From the NCBI GenBank assembly GCA_963786495.1, contig CAWAZL010000002.1, forward strand, positions 868,001-932,000: 64,000 nucleotides of DNA, in the 5' to 3' direction. The stretch comes from JALZKA01 sp963786495. GTDB lineage: Bacteria; Actinomycetota; Thermoleophilia; Solirubrobacterales; 70-9. A program made the translations under genes and the position numbers. The notes below the pieces were generated by a model. The model had not been told where the DNA came from, ran no database searches, and saw only the letters and a program-made list of their open reading frames with translations. Each line of letters begins with the position of its first letter. The stretch's first letter is position 1. Shown in pieces: positions 55,404 through 64,000 of this stretch.

Positions 55404-57293
55404 ACGGGAAAGCGCAGTCTACGAACGCACGCGGGGGCGGCGTCCGTGAGCTCCACCACGCGGGCCGCGAGGCCGGTCTCGTCGCCTGACGCGACCAGCT
55501 CAGTCAGGCGCTCGACCGTCTGGCTCGACCCACTCGGGGTCGAGCGGCGCGGGCCTCACCGCACGCACGATCCGCTCCGCGCTCGTCGGCTGCGAGCGCT
55601 CGTCGGCGTTCAGGAGCTCCTCGCCGAGCTTCTCGCCGCGGCGCGGGCCCGTGAACTCGATCGCGATCTCCTTTTCGGGCTCGTAGCCGGCGAGGCGAGA
55701 TCATGTTGCGCGCCAGGTCGACGATCTTCACCGGCTCGCCCATCTCGAGCACGAAGACCTCGCCCGTCCCGGCGCCCAGGTCGCCGGCCTTGATCACGAG
55801 CTGGACCGCTTCGGGAATCGTCATGAAGTAGCGCTCCATGTCGGGGTGGGTGACCGTCACCGGGCCGCCCTTCTCGATCTGCGAGCGGAAGATCGGCACA
55901 ACCGAGCCGGACGAGCCGAGCACGTTGCCGAACCGCACCGAGACGAACCGGGTGGTCGAGTGGCGCTGGCCCGCCGCCGCGATGATCCACTCGGCCATCG
56001 CCTTGGAAGCGCCCATGACCGTCTGCGGGTTGACCGCCTTGTCGGTCGAGACCAGGACGAAGCGGCTCGCGCCCGACAGCGGCGGCGGTCTCGGCGGTCA
56101 CCTTCGTCGCGATCGCGTTGTTGCGAACGGCCTCGAGCGGATTCATCTCCATCAGGCCGACGTGCTTGTAGGCGGCGGCGTGGAAGACGATGTCCGGGTG
56201 GAAGCGGCTCATCACCTCGAGCATGCGGTCGGCTTCCTTGCAGTCGGCCAGGACCGCCTCGCAGCGCGGTGAAGTGCCACTGCTCGGTCAGCTCGCGCTC
56301 GATCTGGAAGAGGTTGTCCTCGGCGTGGTCGAGGAGGATCAGGAGGCGCGGTCGCACGCGCGCGATCTGGCGGCAGAGCTCCGCGCCGATCGAACCGCCG
56401 GCGCCCGTGACCAGGACGACCTTGTCCTCGATGTAGGCGCCGACGCGGTCCAGCTCCATCACCACCGGGTCGCGGCCGAGCACGTCCTCGACCTGGACCT
56501 CGCGTAGCTGACGGGTGAGCTGGACGCCGCCGCGCAGAAGCTCGAACACGGTCGGGAGGGTCCGCACCGGGATCTGGCGCTCGCGGCAGGCGGCGACCAC
56601 CTTCGCGCGGAGCTCGCCCGGCGCCGACGGGATCGCGATCACGACCTCGTCGGGCTTGTGGCGCTCGAGCACTCCTCGATCTGTCGGTGGTGCCCAGGAC
56701 GCGGAGGCCCAGAAGGCCCATCCCGCGCTTGCGAGGGTCGTCGTCGACGAAGCCGATCGCCCGGACGCCAAGCGCCGGGTTCAGCTGCAGCTCCCGCACG
56801 ACCATCTGGCCGCCGGAGCCGGCGCCGATGATCAGCGAGCCGCGGGTCTTGCGCTCGCGCTGCTCCTTCGACGGCCGCTCGATCCAGAGGCGCGTGACGA
56901 TCCGCGCGCCGGCCAGGAGGCCGGTGGTGAGGATGAAGTCGAAGACGACGACGGAGCGCGGGAGGTTGTAGTCGAACGGCGAGACGACCGTGAAGACGAC
57001 GACCAGCGACGGCGCTTGCCAGGGCGGTCGCCCGCAGGAGCGCCGGGAAGTCGCGGGTGAGGAAGTAGCGCCACCACTTGGCGTGGAGGCCCAGCGCGGT
57101 CGAAGATGATCGCCTTGCCGATCGCGACGAAGGCAACCGACGCCAGGAGCATGTCGACGTAGCGCTCGGGGATCTCGTCCGCGTCGATGAAGCGCAGCAC
57201 GAACGCGAGCGCGAACGCGATTGCGGCCAGGACCGCGTCGGCCAGGAACTGGAGGGCCCGATGGCGGTAGGCCGGATGGGTAAACCGGCTCAT
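55394..57293 (-). CDS. CapD/FlaA1-like nucleoside-diphosphate-sugar epimerase/dehydratase, membrane-bound (frameshifted)
   Basis: MSRFTHPAYRHRALQFLADA starts the N-terminal TM region (VLAAIAFALAFVLRFIDADE). A CoA-binding-like Rossmann part follows (VVRELQLNPALGVRAIGFVD). The main SDR domain has KVVLVTGAGGSIGAELCRQI (G-x-x-G-x-x-G), HPDIVFHAAAYKHVGLMEMN, and AWKMGASKAMAEW-like MGASKAMAEWIIAAAGQRHS, then TRFVSVRFGNVLGSSGSVVP and VTVTHPDMERYFMTIPEAVQ. About eight frame changes occur, and the end (about 55394-55504) is uncertain. Members make UDP-sugars such as 4,6-dehydratase products for polysaccharide synthesis. Confidence 0.87.
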
Positions 57294-57306
57294 AAGGCGA
57301 TGAATT

Positions 57307-58328
57307 CTACGCGTGGAGCCGCGCTACGAGCGCTGCGCCTGAAAGAGCCTGGTCGAGCTCCCGCAGGATGCCGTCGCGGCGCTTCTCGTACGGGAACTCC
57401 GTACGCATCCGCTCGCGGGCGGCGATATGCGCCTCCGGGCCGAGCGCGAGCGCCTCGCGTGACGCCTCGGCGATGCTCTCCGCGCTCGCCTCGGCGATCA
57501 CGACGCCCGTGTCGCCGACCACTTCGGGCAGGGCCCCGGCCGCGGTCACGACGGGCACGGCGCCGGCCAGCATCGCCTCGGCGAGCGACATCCCGAAGCC
57601 TTCGTGGAGCGAGGCCTGCACGTAGACCCGACGGCGCGCGGAACAGGTCGTCCAGGTCCTCGTCGGAGAGATAGCCCGTCAGGCGCAGGTTCGGCGGCGC
57701 CTTGGCCTGGAGCTCATCGCCGGTGTCGTCCCACCACTCGCCGGCCAGCACGAACTCGACGTCGGGCAGGCTCCGCGCCGCTTCGCAGAAGGGGCCGTGG
57801 CCCTTGCGCAGCGAGGTTCACGTCGTAGACCGCGCCGACGGTCAGCGCCATCCGCTCTCGCGGCGCCGCGGGGTCGACGCTGGCGAAGCGGTCCGGGATG
57901 CCGTGGTAGACGACCTCGACGCGGCCCGGGTCGATCCCGACGTTCTCCGCGATCTCGCGCAGTGACGACTCGGAGTTGGTGACCAGGCGCGTCGCCAGGC
58001 TCGCGGTCGAGCGGACGAGCCTGCGCCGCACGCCTCCGCGCTGCGAGCCGTAGCCGATCTCGGGCATGGCGGCGGTGTCGAAGCCGCCGAAGATGAGAAG
58101 CGACGGCTTGCGGCGCATCCGCGCGAAGCGGAGCGCCAGAGCCGTGTGCCAAGAGGCAAACCAGCCGACGACCGCGTCGCACTCGCCCACCTTTTGCCAG
58201 AGCTCGGCCGGGCGCGGCCTGAACCCCTCCTGCACGTAGTCGACGACCTCATGGCGCTCCTCCAGCGCCTCGCGATCGATGCGCGTGAACGTGTTGCGGC
58301 GGCTGTGTACGTAGAGGATGCGGGCCAT
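57307..58328 (-). CDS. Glycosyltransferase family 4 protein (frameshifted)
   Basis: It starts at 58328 (MARILYVHSRRNTFTRIDRE). The N-terminal GT-B domain has VVDYVQEGFRPRPAELWQKV and AVVGWFASWHTALALRFARM, then RLVTNSESSLREIAENVGID and VEVVYHGIPDRFASVDPAAP. After shifts near 57800 and 57640 the C-terminal domain reads DVEFVLAGEWWDDTGDELQA, LRLTGYLSDEDLDDLFR and ASLHEGFGMSLAEAMLAGAV (E-x7-E). The end is ELDQALSGAALVARLHA. It is the first gene of the long minus-strand glycan operon, with its start only 25 bases from the divergent DedA gene. Confidence 0.87.
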
Positions 58329-58353
58329 CGGCTCCCTAGTCTGATGGACTCGA

Positions 58354-59026
58354 ATGACACCGCCTACGCAATGCCAGCTCGCCTCCGTGACCGACTTCAT
58401 CGTCGATCCGATCGTCGACGCCGCGACCGAGTTCATCGACGCGGTCGGCCTCATCGGCGTGTTCATCCTGATGCTGCTCGAGTCGGCCTGCATCCCGGTG
58501 CCGTCGGAGGCGATCATGCTCTTCGCCGGCTTCAACGTCTCCGAGGGAGACCTGACGATGTTCGGGATCATCGCGGCCGGCGTCCTGGGGAACGTCGTCG
58601 GCTCCTGGATCGCCTGGGCGGCCGGCTACTACGGGCGTGTGGAGCTGCTCGAGAAGAACCGGCTCGTCCACATCAACCCAAAGCACCTGGCCTGGGCCGA
58701 CGACTGGTTCCAGCGCCACGGCGACGCGACGGTCTTCTTCTCCCGGATGCTCCCGATCATCCGTACCTTCATCTCGCTCCCCGCCGGCATCGCGAAGATG
58801 CCGTTCTGGCGCTTCACTTGGCTCACGACCCTCGGCTGCATCCCCTGGGTGACGATGCTCGCTTTCATCGGTCGCGAGGTCGGCGACAACTGGGAGGAGT
58901 GGCGCGACTACCTCCACTACTTCGACTATCCCGTCGCCGCCGCGATCCTCGCCGGCATCGTCTACTTCCTGATCAAGCGCCGCCGCGGCGGGCCCACCGC
59001 CCGCTCCCGCCGACACCGCGGCGTGA
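58354..59026 (+). CDS. DedA family membrane protein
   Basis: It starts MTPPTQCQLASVTDFIVDPI. TM helices and the family motif follow: AVGLIGVFILMLLESACIPV and PSEAIMLFAGFNVSEGDLTM (E-x3-P-x-P-x-E), GVLGNVVGSWIAWAAGYYGR, and WFQRHGDATVFFSRMLPIIR (F-x-R-x3-P-x-x-R), then SLPAGIAKMPFWRFTWLTTL. DedA proteins flip C55-P or other lipid carriers, which fits the undecaprenyl-diphosphatase next door. In the frame given it has no stop before the uppP start; with a one-base correction near 59000, TGA at 59024 gives a GTGA overlap. Confidence 0.9.
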
Positions 59027-59840
59027 GCTCCTCGCCGCGCCGCCCTTCGCATCCCCGATCGGCGAGCGGCACTGCTCGGGCTCGTTCAGGGTCCGACCGA
59101 GCTCCTCCCGGTCTCGAGCTCGGCTCACATCTCGCTCGTTCCCTTCCTGGCCGGATGGGAGTGGCAAGAGCTCGACTCCGAGGCGCGCAAGAGCTTCGAG
59201 GTCGCGCTTCACGGCGGCACCGCGTTGGCGCTTGCTCGATCTCGCTGCGGCACGAGATCGCCGAAGAGCTTGGCGCCTTCGACGCGCGGCGCGCGAGCGT
59301 GGTTGCTCTCTCGTTCGCGCCGCCCGCCGTGGCTGGGCTTGCCTTCGAGCGCAGGATCGAGGCCCTCGGCACCCCGCGCGCAACCGCTGCCGGCCTGGTG
59401 CTCGGCGCGATCGCCATGGCCGTAGCCGACCGCGCGCCGCGAACGCGGGGCCGCGGCGACGCCGGCGCGCTCGACGGCCTGCTGCTGGGAATCGCTCAGG
59501 CGTGCGCGCTCGTCCCGGGCGTCTCGCGAAACGGGGCGACGCTGACCGCCGCTCGCGCACGCCGGTTCGACCGGACGCAAGCGAACCTTCTCTCGCGAAC
59601 GGTCGCCCTGCCCGTGATCCTCGGGGCGGTCGGCCTCAAGGGCACGCGTCTCGCCAAGCGCGGCGTGACGCCGGGCACCGGCCGCGCGCTCGCGATCGGC
59701 GGGGCGGCGGCGTTCGTTTCGACGCTCGCCTCGCAGCGTCTGATCCGCCTCGTCGAGCGCGACCGGGCGCTCTGGCCCTACGCGGCCTACCGCGATCGCG
59801 CCTGGCCGCCGTGGTGCTCCGCCGCGCTCGTGCTGGTTGA
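59023..59840 (+). CDS. uppP: Undecaprenyl-diphosphatase (frameshifted)
   Basis: The key motif LLGLVQGPTELLPVSSSAHI (usual form QGxTEFLPISSSGH) is read in one frame from about 59090 and LVPFLAGWEWQELDSEARKS follows. Then, after a shift near 59235, come SLRHEIAEELGAFDARRASV, LVLGAIAMAVADRAPRTRGR, LLGIAQACALVPGVSRNGAT (second motif, usually PGxSRSGxT) and PVILGAVGLKGTRLAKRGVT. It stops at 59838-59840. It recycles the C55 lipid carrier for wall and polysaccharide synthesis. His in SSSAH and Arg in VSRNG are present. Confidence 0.88.
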
Positions 59841-59850
59841 ATCAGCGGTC

Positions 59851-60857
59851 GTGACGCAGGACGCCTACACCCAGGCGGGCGTGAGCCAGCGGCACGCCGA
59901 CGCGTCGGTGGACGCGCTCGTCGCGCAGCTCTCGAAGATCGAGACCGGCAAGCCTTCGCGGGTCTGGCCGCTCCCGGGCCATTACGCGAGCGTGCTTGCG
60001 GATCGGCGAAGAACCAGGGCATCGCCTTCGGCACCGACGGGGTCGGTACGAAGATGGTGGTCGCCGAGCAGCTCGGTCGCTTCGACACGATCGGGATCGA
60101 CTGCATCGCGATGAACGTGAACGACCTGATCTGCGTCGGCGCCGAGCCGATCGCGCTCGTCGACTTCATCCTCTGCCGCGAGGCGACGCCCGAGATCTGC
60201 GGCGAGATCGGCAAGGGCCTCCGCGCCGGCGCGGAGCTGGCCGGCATCGAGATCCCCGGTGGCGAGATCGCGCAGGTCGGCGACGTCGTCTCCGGCATCG
60301 AGCTGGGCGGCTCGGCGATCGGCCTCGTCGATCTCGACGAGATCGTCACCGGCGAGCGGATCGAGCCCGGCGACGCGCTGATCGGGCTCCCCTCCTCCGG
60401 CCTTCACTCGAACGGCTACACGCTCGCGCGCAAGGTCCTGGCCGACGTGCAGCTGGGACGACGACGCGCCTGGGCCGCCCGCTCGGCGACGTCATCCTCG
60501 AGCCCACGATGATCTACGTGCGAGCCGTGCTCGATCTCCTCGAGTCCGAGGCGGACGTCCGCGGGCTCGCCCACATCACCGGCGACGGCCTCAACAACCT
60601 CCTGCGCCTCTCCCGCGACGTGGGCTACGAGCATCACGGATCCGCTCGACGTGCCGCCGGTCTTCGGCCTGATCCAGGAGCTGGGCGAGATCTCGGACGA
60701 GGAGATGCACGAGGTCTTCAACATGGGCCTCGGCTTCGTCGCGATCGTCCCGGCGGACGACGCGGACGCAGCGGTCGAGCTGCTCGCGAAGCACCACCCG
60801 GGCACGCGGTTGATCGGCTCGGTCACGGACCAAGCCGGCTCGGTCACCGAGCGCTAG
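59851..60857 (+). CDS. purM: Phosphoribosylformylglycinamidine cyclo-ligase (AIR synthetase; frameshifted)
   Basis: GTG at 59851 starts VTQDAYTQAGVSQRHADASV. A shift near 60000 leads to GIAFGTDGVGTKMVVAEQLG (ATP/metal motif), IGIDCIAMNVNDLICVGAEP and ALVDFILCREATPEICGEIG, with GGEIAQVGDVVSGIELGGSA and IGLPSSGLHSNGYTLARKVL. After shifts near 60460 and 60640 come GDVILEPTMIYVRAVLDLLE, AHITGDGLNNLLRLSRDVGY, and EEMHEVFNMGLGFVAIVPAD. It makes AIR in purine synthesis, an essential step. Three frameshifts in such a gene argue for base-calling errors. Confidence 0.93.
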
Positions 60858-60875
60858 CCGAGCGAGCGTCCCTCA

Positions 60876-62990
60876 CTACCCCGACGGCGGAAGCTGAGGG
60901 ACGTTCGGGGTCGACGCACGGCGTGCCGCTCGAGCTCCGGGGTCTGGTCTCCGAGCTCGTCGCCGAGCTCTCGCACCAGCTCGCGCACGTTTGGCAGCTC
61001 CTCCTCGATCTCGGCCGAAGACGATCTGGCTTGCCTTGCCGCCCGGGAGCCCGATCGGCGCCGCGAGAAGCGCGTCCGGGATGCCGAATGCGTCGACGAG
61101 GTCGACGGCGATTGGCCGCAGGCGGCCGATGAGCTCGTTTACCTGGCGCGTGATCGCCTTCGCGCGGGTCGAGGAGATCCGGCCGTGCTCCTGGAACCAG
61201 GCGCTGTCGCGCTCGATCTCGGCCAGGGCGTGGAGGTCGCAGAGGACATCCAGGACCTCCTTGAGGCCCTCGTCCTCGGTGCGCTCGACCGCGTCGGCGA
61301 AAGCCGCGTGGATCTCCCGCTCGGTGTGGGCGCGGGCGGCCGAGAGCACGTGGTCCTGGCACTCGTTGAACACGTCGAAGGCGTCGCGGCCGTCGTCGAT
61401 GCCGCGCTTGAGCCGGCGCGCCGCGCCGGAGAGGATGTGCTCCTCGCGCCAGAGGAAGAGGTTCTTGTGGTACTCGCGGTCGAGCAGGTCATCCTCGCCC
61501 TCGCGGTTCGGGACAAGGTCGTCGGTCAGGCGGCCGATCAGCTCACGGAGCGCGGACTTCTCGGCGACCGTCTCCCAGACCTGGTTTGCAACGAACGCCG
61601 CGGTGCCGACCGCGTTCAGCTCGCCGAACGAGTCGCGGTAATCGGTCAGAGCGACTTGGCGACGAGCTGGAGGAGGATCGTGTTGTCGCCCTCGAACGTC
61701 GTGAAGACCTCGGTGTCGGCCATGAGCTCGCCGAAGCGGTTCTCGGTCAGATAGCCGGCGCCGCCGCACGCCTCGCGGCAACCCTGGATCGTCTCGTTGG
61801 CGTGCCAGGTGGCGATAGCCTTGAGGCCGGCGGCGCGCGACTCGAGCTCGCGGCGTGCCCGCTGCTCGTCGTCGGACTGCTCGGCGGTGCCGTCGTCGGC
61901 GCCGAAGATGCGGTCGAGCTCGGCGACCACGCCCTCTTGCGTGAAATGGAGCGCGTAGGTGCGGGCGAGCGCGGGCAGGAGGCGGCGCTGGTGGACGCGG
62001 TAGTCGAGGAGCGGCATCTCCTCCTCGGAGTCGGGCGGGCCGAACTGGCTGTCGGCGGTCGCCGTGCCGAACGGCGATCGTCAGCGCGGCCTTCGTCGCC
62101 GCATGGCCGCGCCGCCGACACTGATCCGCCCCTGGATGAGCGTGCCGAGCATCGTGAAGAAGCGCCGGTCCTCGTTCTCGATCGGGCTGAAGTAGACGCC
62201 GTCTTCGCTGACCTGCGCGTAGCGGTCGAGCAGGTTCTCGCGCGGGACGCGCACGTCGTCGAACCAGATGCGCCCGTTGTCGACGCCGTTCAGGCCCAGC
62301 TTGTGGCCGCAGTCCTCGATCCGGATGCCGTCGCAAACCTTGCCCTTCTCGTCGCGCAGCGGGACGAGGATGCAGTGCACGCCCCGCTTCTCGCCGCCCA
62401 CGTGGAGCTGGCAGAAGACCGCGGCCATCTGGCCGTCGCGCGCCGCGTTTCCGATGTAGTCCTTGCGGTCCTCGTCGGTCGGCGTCGAGATGACGAACTC
62501 CTGCTCCACCGGGTCGTAGGTCGCCGTGCGTCTGCACGCGCTGGACGTTCGAGCCGTGGCCCGACTCGCTCATCGCGAACGCGCCCGGGAGGTCGAAGGT
62601 CGCGACGCGCTCGAGGTAGAGCTCGTGGTGCTTGCGGGTGCCCAGGTGATGAACGGCGCCGCCGAAGAGGCCGAACTGAACGCCGCACTTGACGAGGAGC
62701 GAGAGGTCGGAAAGGCGAGAGTCTCGAAGCTGGCGATCGCGGAGCCGACCATCCCGAGGCCGCCGAACTCCTCGGGGAAGAGAAGCGACGGCCCGCCGGT
62801 CTCCGCGAGCGCGAAGTCCACTCGGCGACCTTCTCGCGGTACTCCTCGGTCGGCAGCGGCTCGTCCGGCTTCTCGAAGCGCGGGTGCGCGAGCACAGCCC
62901 GCACGTGCTCGCGGACGACGCGCTGCTCGCCGTCGAGGAGAATCCGAGGGCGACGGGATCGACGGCTCAGCGCTTTTGGTCGGAGGCCAC
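60876..62990 (-). CDS. Acyl-CoA dehydrogenase/oxidase family protein (frameshifted)
   Basis: It starts near 62990 (GTG). The N-terminal part FSLDGEQRVVREHVRAVLAH, LLFPEEFGGLGMVGSAIASF and LPGAFAMSESGHGSNVQRVQ (FAD/substrate SESGHGSN) is followed by GVHCILVPLRDEKGKVCDGI, GHKLGLNGVDNGRIWFDDVR, SPIENEDRRFFTMLGTLIQG and IQGCREACGGAGYLTENRFG, typical of the acyl-CoA oxidase-like branch (CGGxGY). A C-terminal helical domain runs to about 60876. Shifts lie near 62960, 62830-62650, 62530, 62080 and 61655. It acts in fatty-acid beta-oxidation. It converges on purM with an 18-base gap, and its start is close to the AraC gene's stop. Confidence 0.88.
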
Positions 62991-63011
62991 CCGGGATGTC
63001 TACACGAAGAG

Positions 63012-63961
63012 TCACGACGGGCGGACGCGGAAGCGTGCGCGGTAAGCCGCGGGGCTGGTCGCCAGTGCGCGGCCGAAATGCTGGCGAAGGCACGGCGTCG
63101 ATCCGAACCCGGCTTGCTGCGGCGACTTCCTCGATCGTCAGGTCGGTCGACTCCAGCAGGCGCCGGGCCTGCCTCACCCGCTGCGAGATGACCCACTGAA
63201 GCGGGGTCGAGCCCGTCTCCGCCGCGAAGCGCCTGGCGAAGTGGCGCGGGCTCATCGCCGCACGGGACGCGAGCGTGGCGACGTCGAGCTGATCATCGAG
63301 GTTCTCCAGCGCCCACTCCCTCACGTCTTTGAGGCCTCCGCTCGGCAGGGGGGAGCGGCCGTTCGATGAACTGCGCCTGGCCGCCTTCGCGGTGCGGCGA
63401 GGCGACCATCGCGCGAGCGACCGTGCTTCCCAGCTTCTCGCCGTGGTCGGTGCGGAGAATGTGAAGGCAAAGGTCGATCCCTGAGCTCAGGCCGGCCGAC
63501 GTAAACACGCGGTCGTCCTCGCAGTAGAGAACGTTGGGGTTGACCTGAGCCGCTGGAAAGAGCCGCTCGAGCTCGGACGCCGCGAACCAATGGGTCGTCG
63601 CGCGGCGGCCGTCGAGAAGCCCGGCATGCCCAAGGGCAAACGCTCCCGTGCAGATCGAGGCGACCCTGCCTCCGCGTTGGTGCACGGCGCGGAGCGCGTC
63701 GATCAGCTCGGGCTCCAGCGGGTCGAACAACTCGCGGTACCCCGGCACGATCACGGTGTCCGCGTCGTCGACCGCCTCGAGGCCGGCCAGGTTGTCGATC
63801 CCGAACCCGGTCGTGGTCGCGATCCGCCCCGGGGAGGCGGCGCAGGCCGTGAACTCATAAAGGGGCTCACCGCGCCGGTAAGCGAGGGAGAAGACTTCGG
63901 CTGCAACCGAGAGGTCGAACGCCACGACCTGTGGCAGGCAAAGAGCTGCGATCCGGTGCAT
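63012..63961 (-). CDS. GlxA-type AraC family regulator (DJ-1/PfpI domain plus HTH)
   Basis: It starts at 63961 (MHRIAALCLPQVVAFDLSVA). The DJ-1/PfpI-like domain has TVIVPGYRELFDPLEPELID and GGRVASICTGAFALGHAGLL (nucleophile-elbow region C-T-G-A), RRATTHWFAASELERLFPAA and DRVFTSAGLSSGIDLCLHIL. After a frameshift near 63330 the AraC HTH pair follows: LDDQLDVATLASRAAMSPRH and ARRFAAETGSTPLQWVISQR, then RRLLESTDLTIEEVAAASGF, in a third frame after 63110, ending RARFRVRPS at 63012. It probably senses a small molecule. Its downstream neighbour is the acyl-CoA dehydrogenase. Confidence 0.9.
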
Positions 63962-64000
63962 GGCTGAAATCTATCGTAAGTTGGCATTTCTGCCACTTGT
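63962..64000. other. Window edge
   Basis: Thirty-nine bases upstream of the AraC-type regulator, comparatively AT-rich, so part of its promoter is probably here. No gene is visible. Confidence 0.4.

Noticed and set aside
59851..60857. purM as a true pseudogene
   Set aside because: All catalytic blocks are preserved across three frames in an essential pathway; sequence error is far more likely.

Overview
The window is about 64 kb of high-GC DNA with dense genes on both strands, short intergenic gaps, many ATGA/GTGA stop-start overlaps, and several GTG starts plus one TTG start. The gene content points to a Gram-positive actinobacterium, most likely of the class Thermoleophilia (Solirubrobacterales-like). 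The evidence is large BTAD-AAA-TPR (SARP-type) regulators, a DUF3105 protein, CSLREA/RTX beta-helix proteins, a secreted decapeptide-repeat protein, a MoxR/DUF58/transglutaminase operon, and a daunorubicin-type ABC exporter. No rRNA, tRNA, CRISPR array, transposase or phage structural gene was found. The lineage call is an inference from gene families.

Layout. 0.6-9.3 kb: a holin-like/phosphodiesterase fusion, a SHOCT-type membrane protein, an AI-2E-type permease, a LuxR/MalT-type regulator, a PLDc_N/SHOCT protein and an RDD protein. Most carry apparent frameshifts. 9.3-14.5 kb: a formylglycine-generating enzyme, a CYTH-like protein, a decayed second copy of the formylglycine-generating enzyme 5' end, and a large secreted M14 carboxypeptidase. 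14.5-20.4 kb: a GT25 glycosyltransferase, two tiny acidic coupled ORFs, an epimerase, a cupin/TPR protein, an orphan RTX tail, a SnoaL-like cyclase, an ABC exporter pair, and a phospholipase A2 with a pilin-like N-terminus. 20.5-25 kb: the MoxR/DUF58/TgpA operon. 25.4-28.5 kb: a CDP-alcohol phosphatidyltransferase with an internal deletion and a penicillin-acylase-type hydrolase.

28.5-42.3 kb is the most interesting block. Two BTAD-AAA-TPR regulators sit among two tandem CSLREA/beta-helix/RTX surface proteins, a decapeptide-repeat secreted protein, a small cupin, a BBE-type FAD oxidoreductase and a secreted protein. Four of the intergenic regions here, and none that I found elsewhere, carry an exact direct repeat GGAAC-N6-GGAAC with an 11-bp period, the geometry used by SARP-type activators. 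In every case it has the same orientation relative to the gene downstream. I propose this as an undescribed BTAD regulon controlling cell-surface and secreted proteins.

42.4-46.2 kb holds metF, an alpha/beta hydrolase, a DUF3105 protein and a peptidoglycan amidase. 46.2-59.8 kb is an envelope polysaccharide cluster with five glycosyltransferase/sugar-modifying genes, a Wzx-like flippase, a Wzy-like ligase/polymerase, two LytR_C-domain membrane proteins, a DedA protein and undecaprenyl-diphosphatase. It is followed by purM, an acyl-CoA dehydrogenase and a GlxA-type AraC regulator.

Frameshifts are very unevenly spread: dense at 0.6-9.3, 26-28.5 and 46-64 kb, and sparse at 10-25 and 28.5-46 kb. 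They also hit purM, uppP and capD, and many look like one-base changes in G/C runs. Residual sequencing error is therefore the simplest explanation, and frameshifted genes are annotated as genes, with end points approximate where stated. Two families of dispersed palindromes (GGGGTCAGACCCC and GGTGCCTGGCACC types) are scattered through the window.
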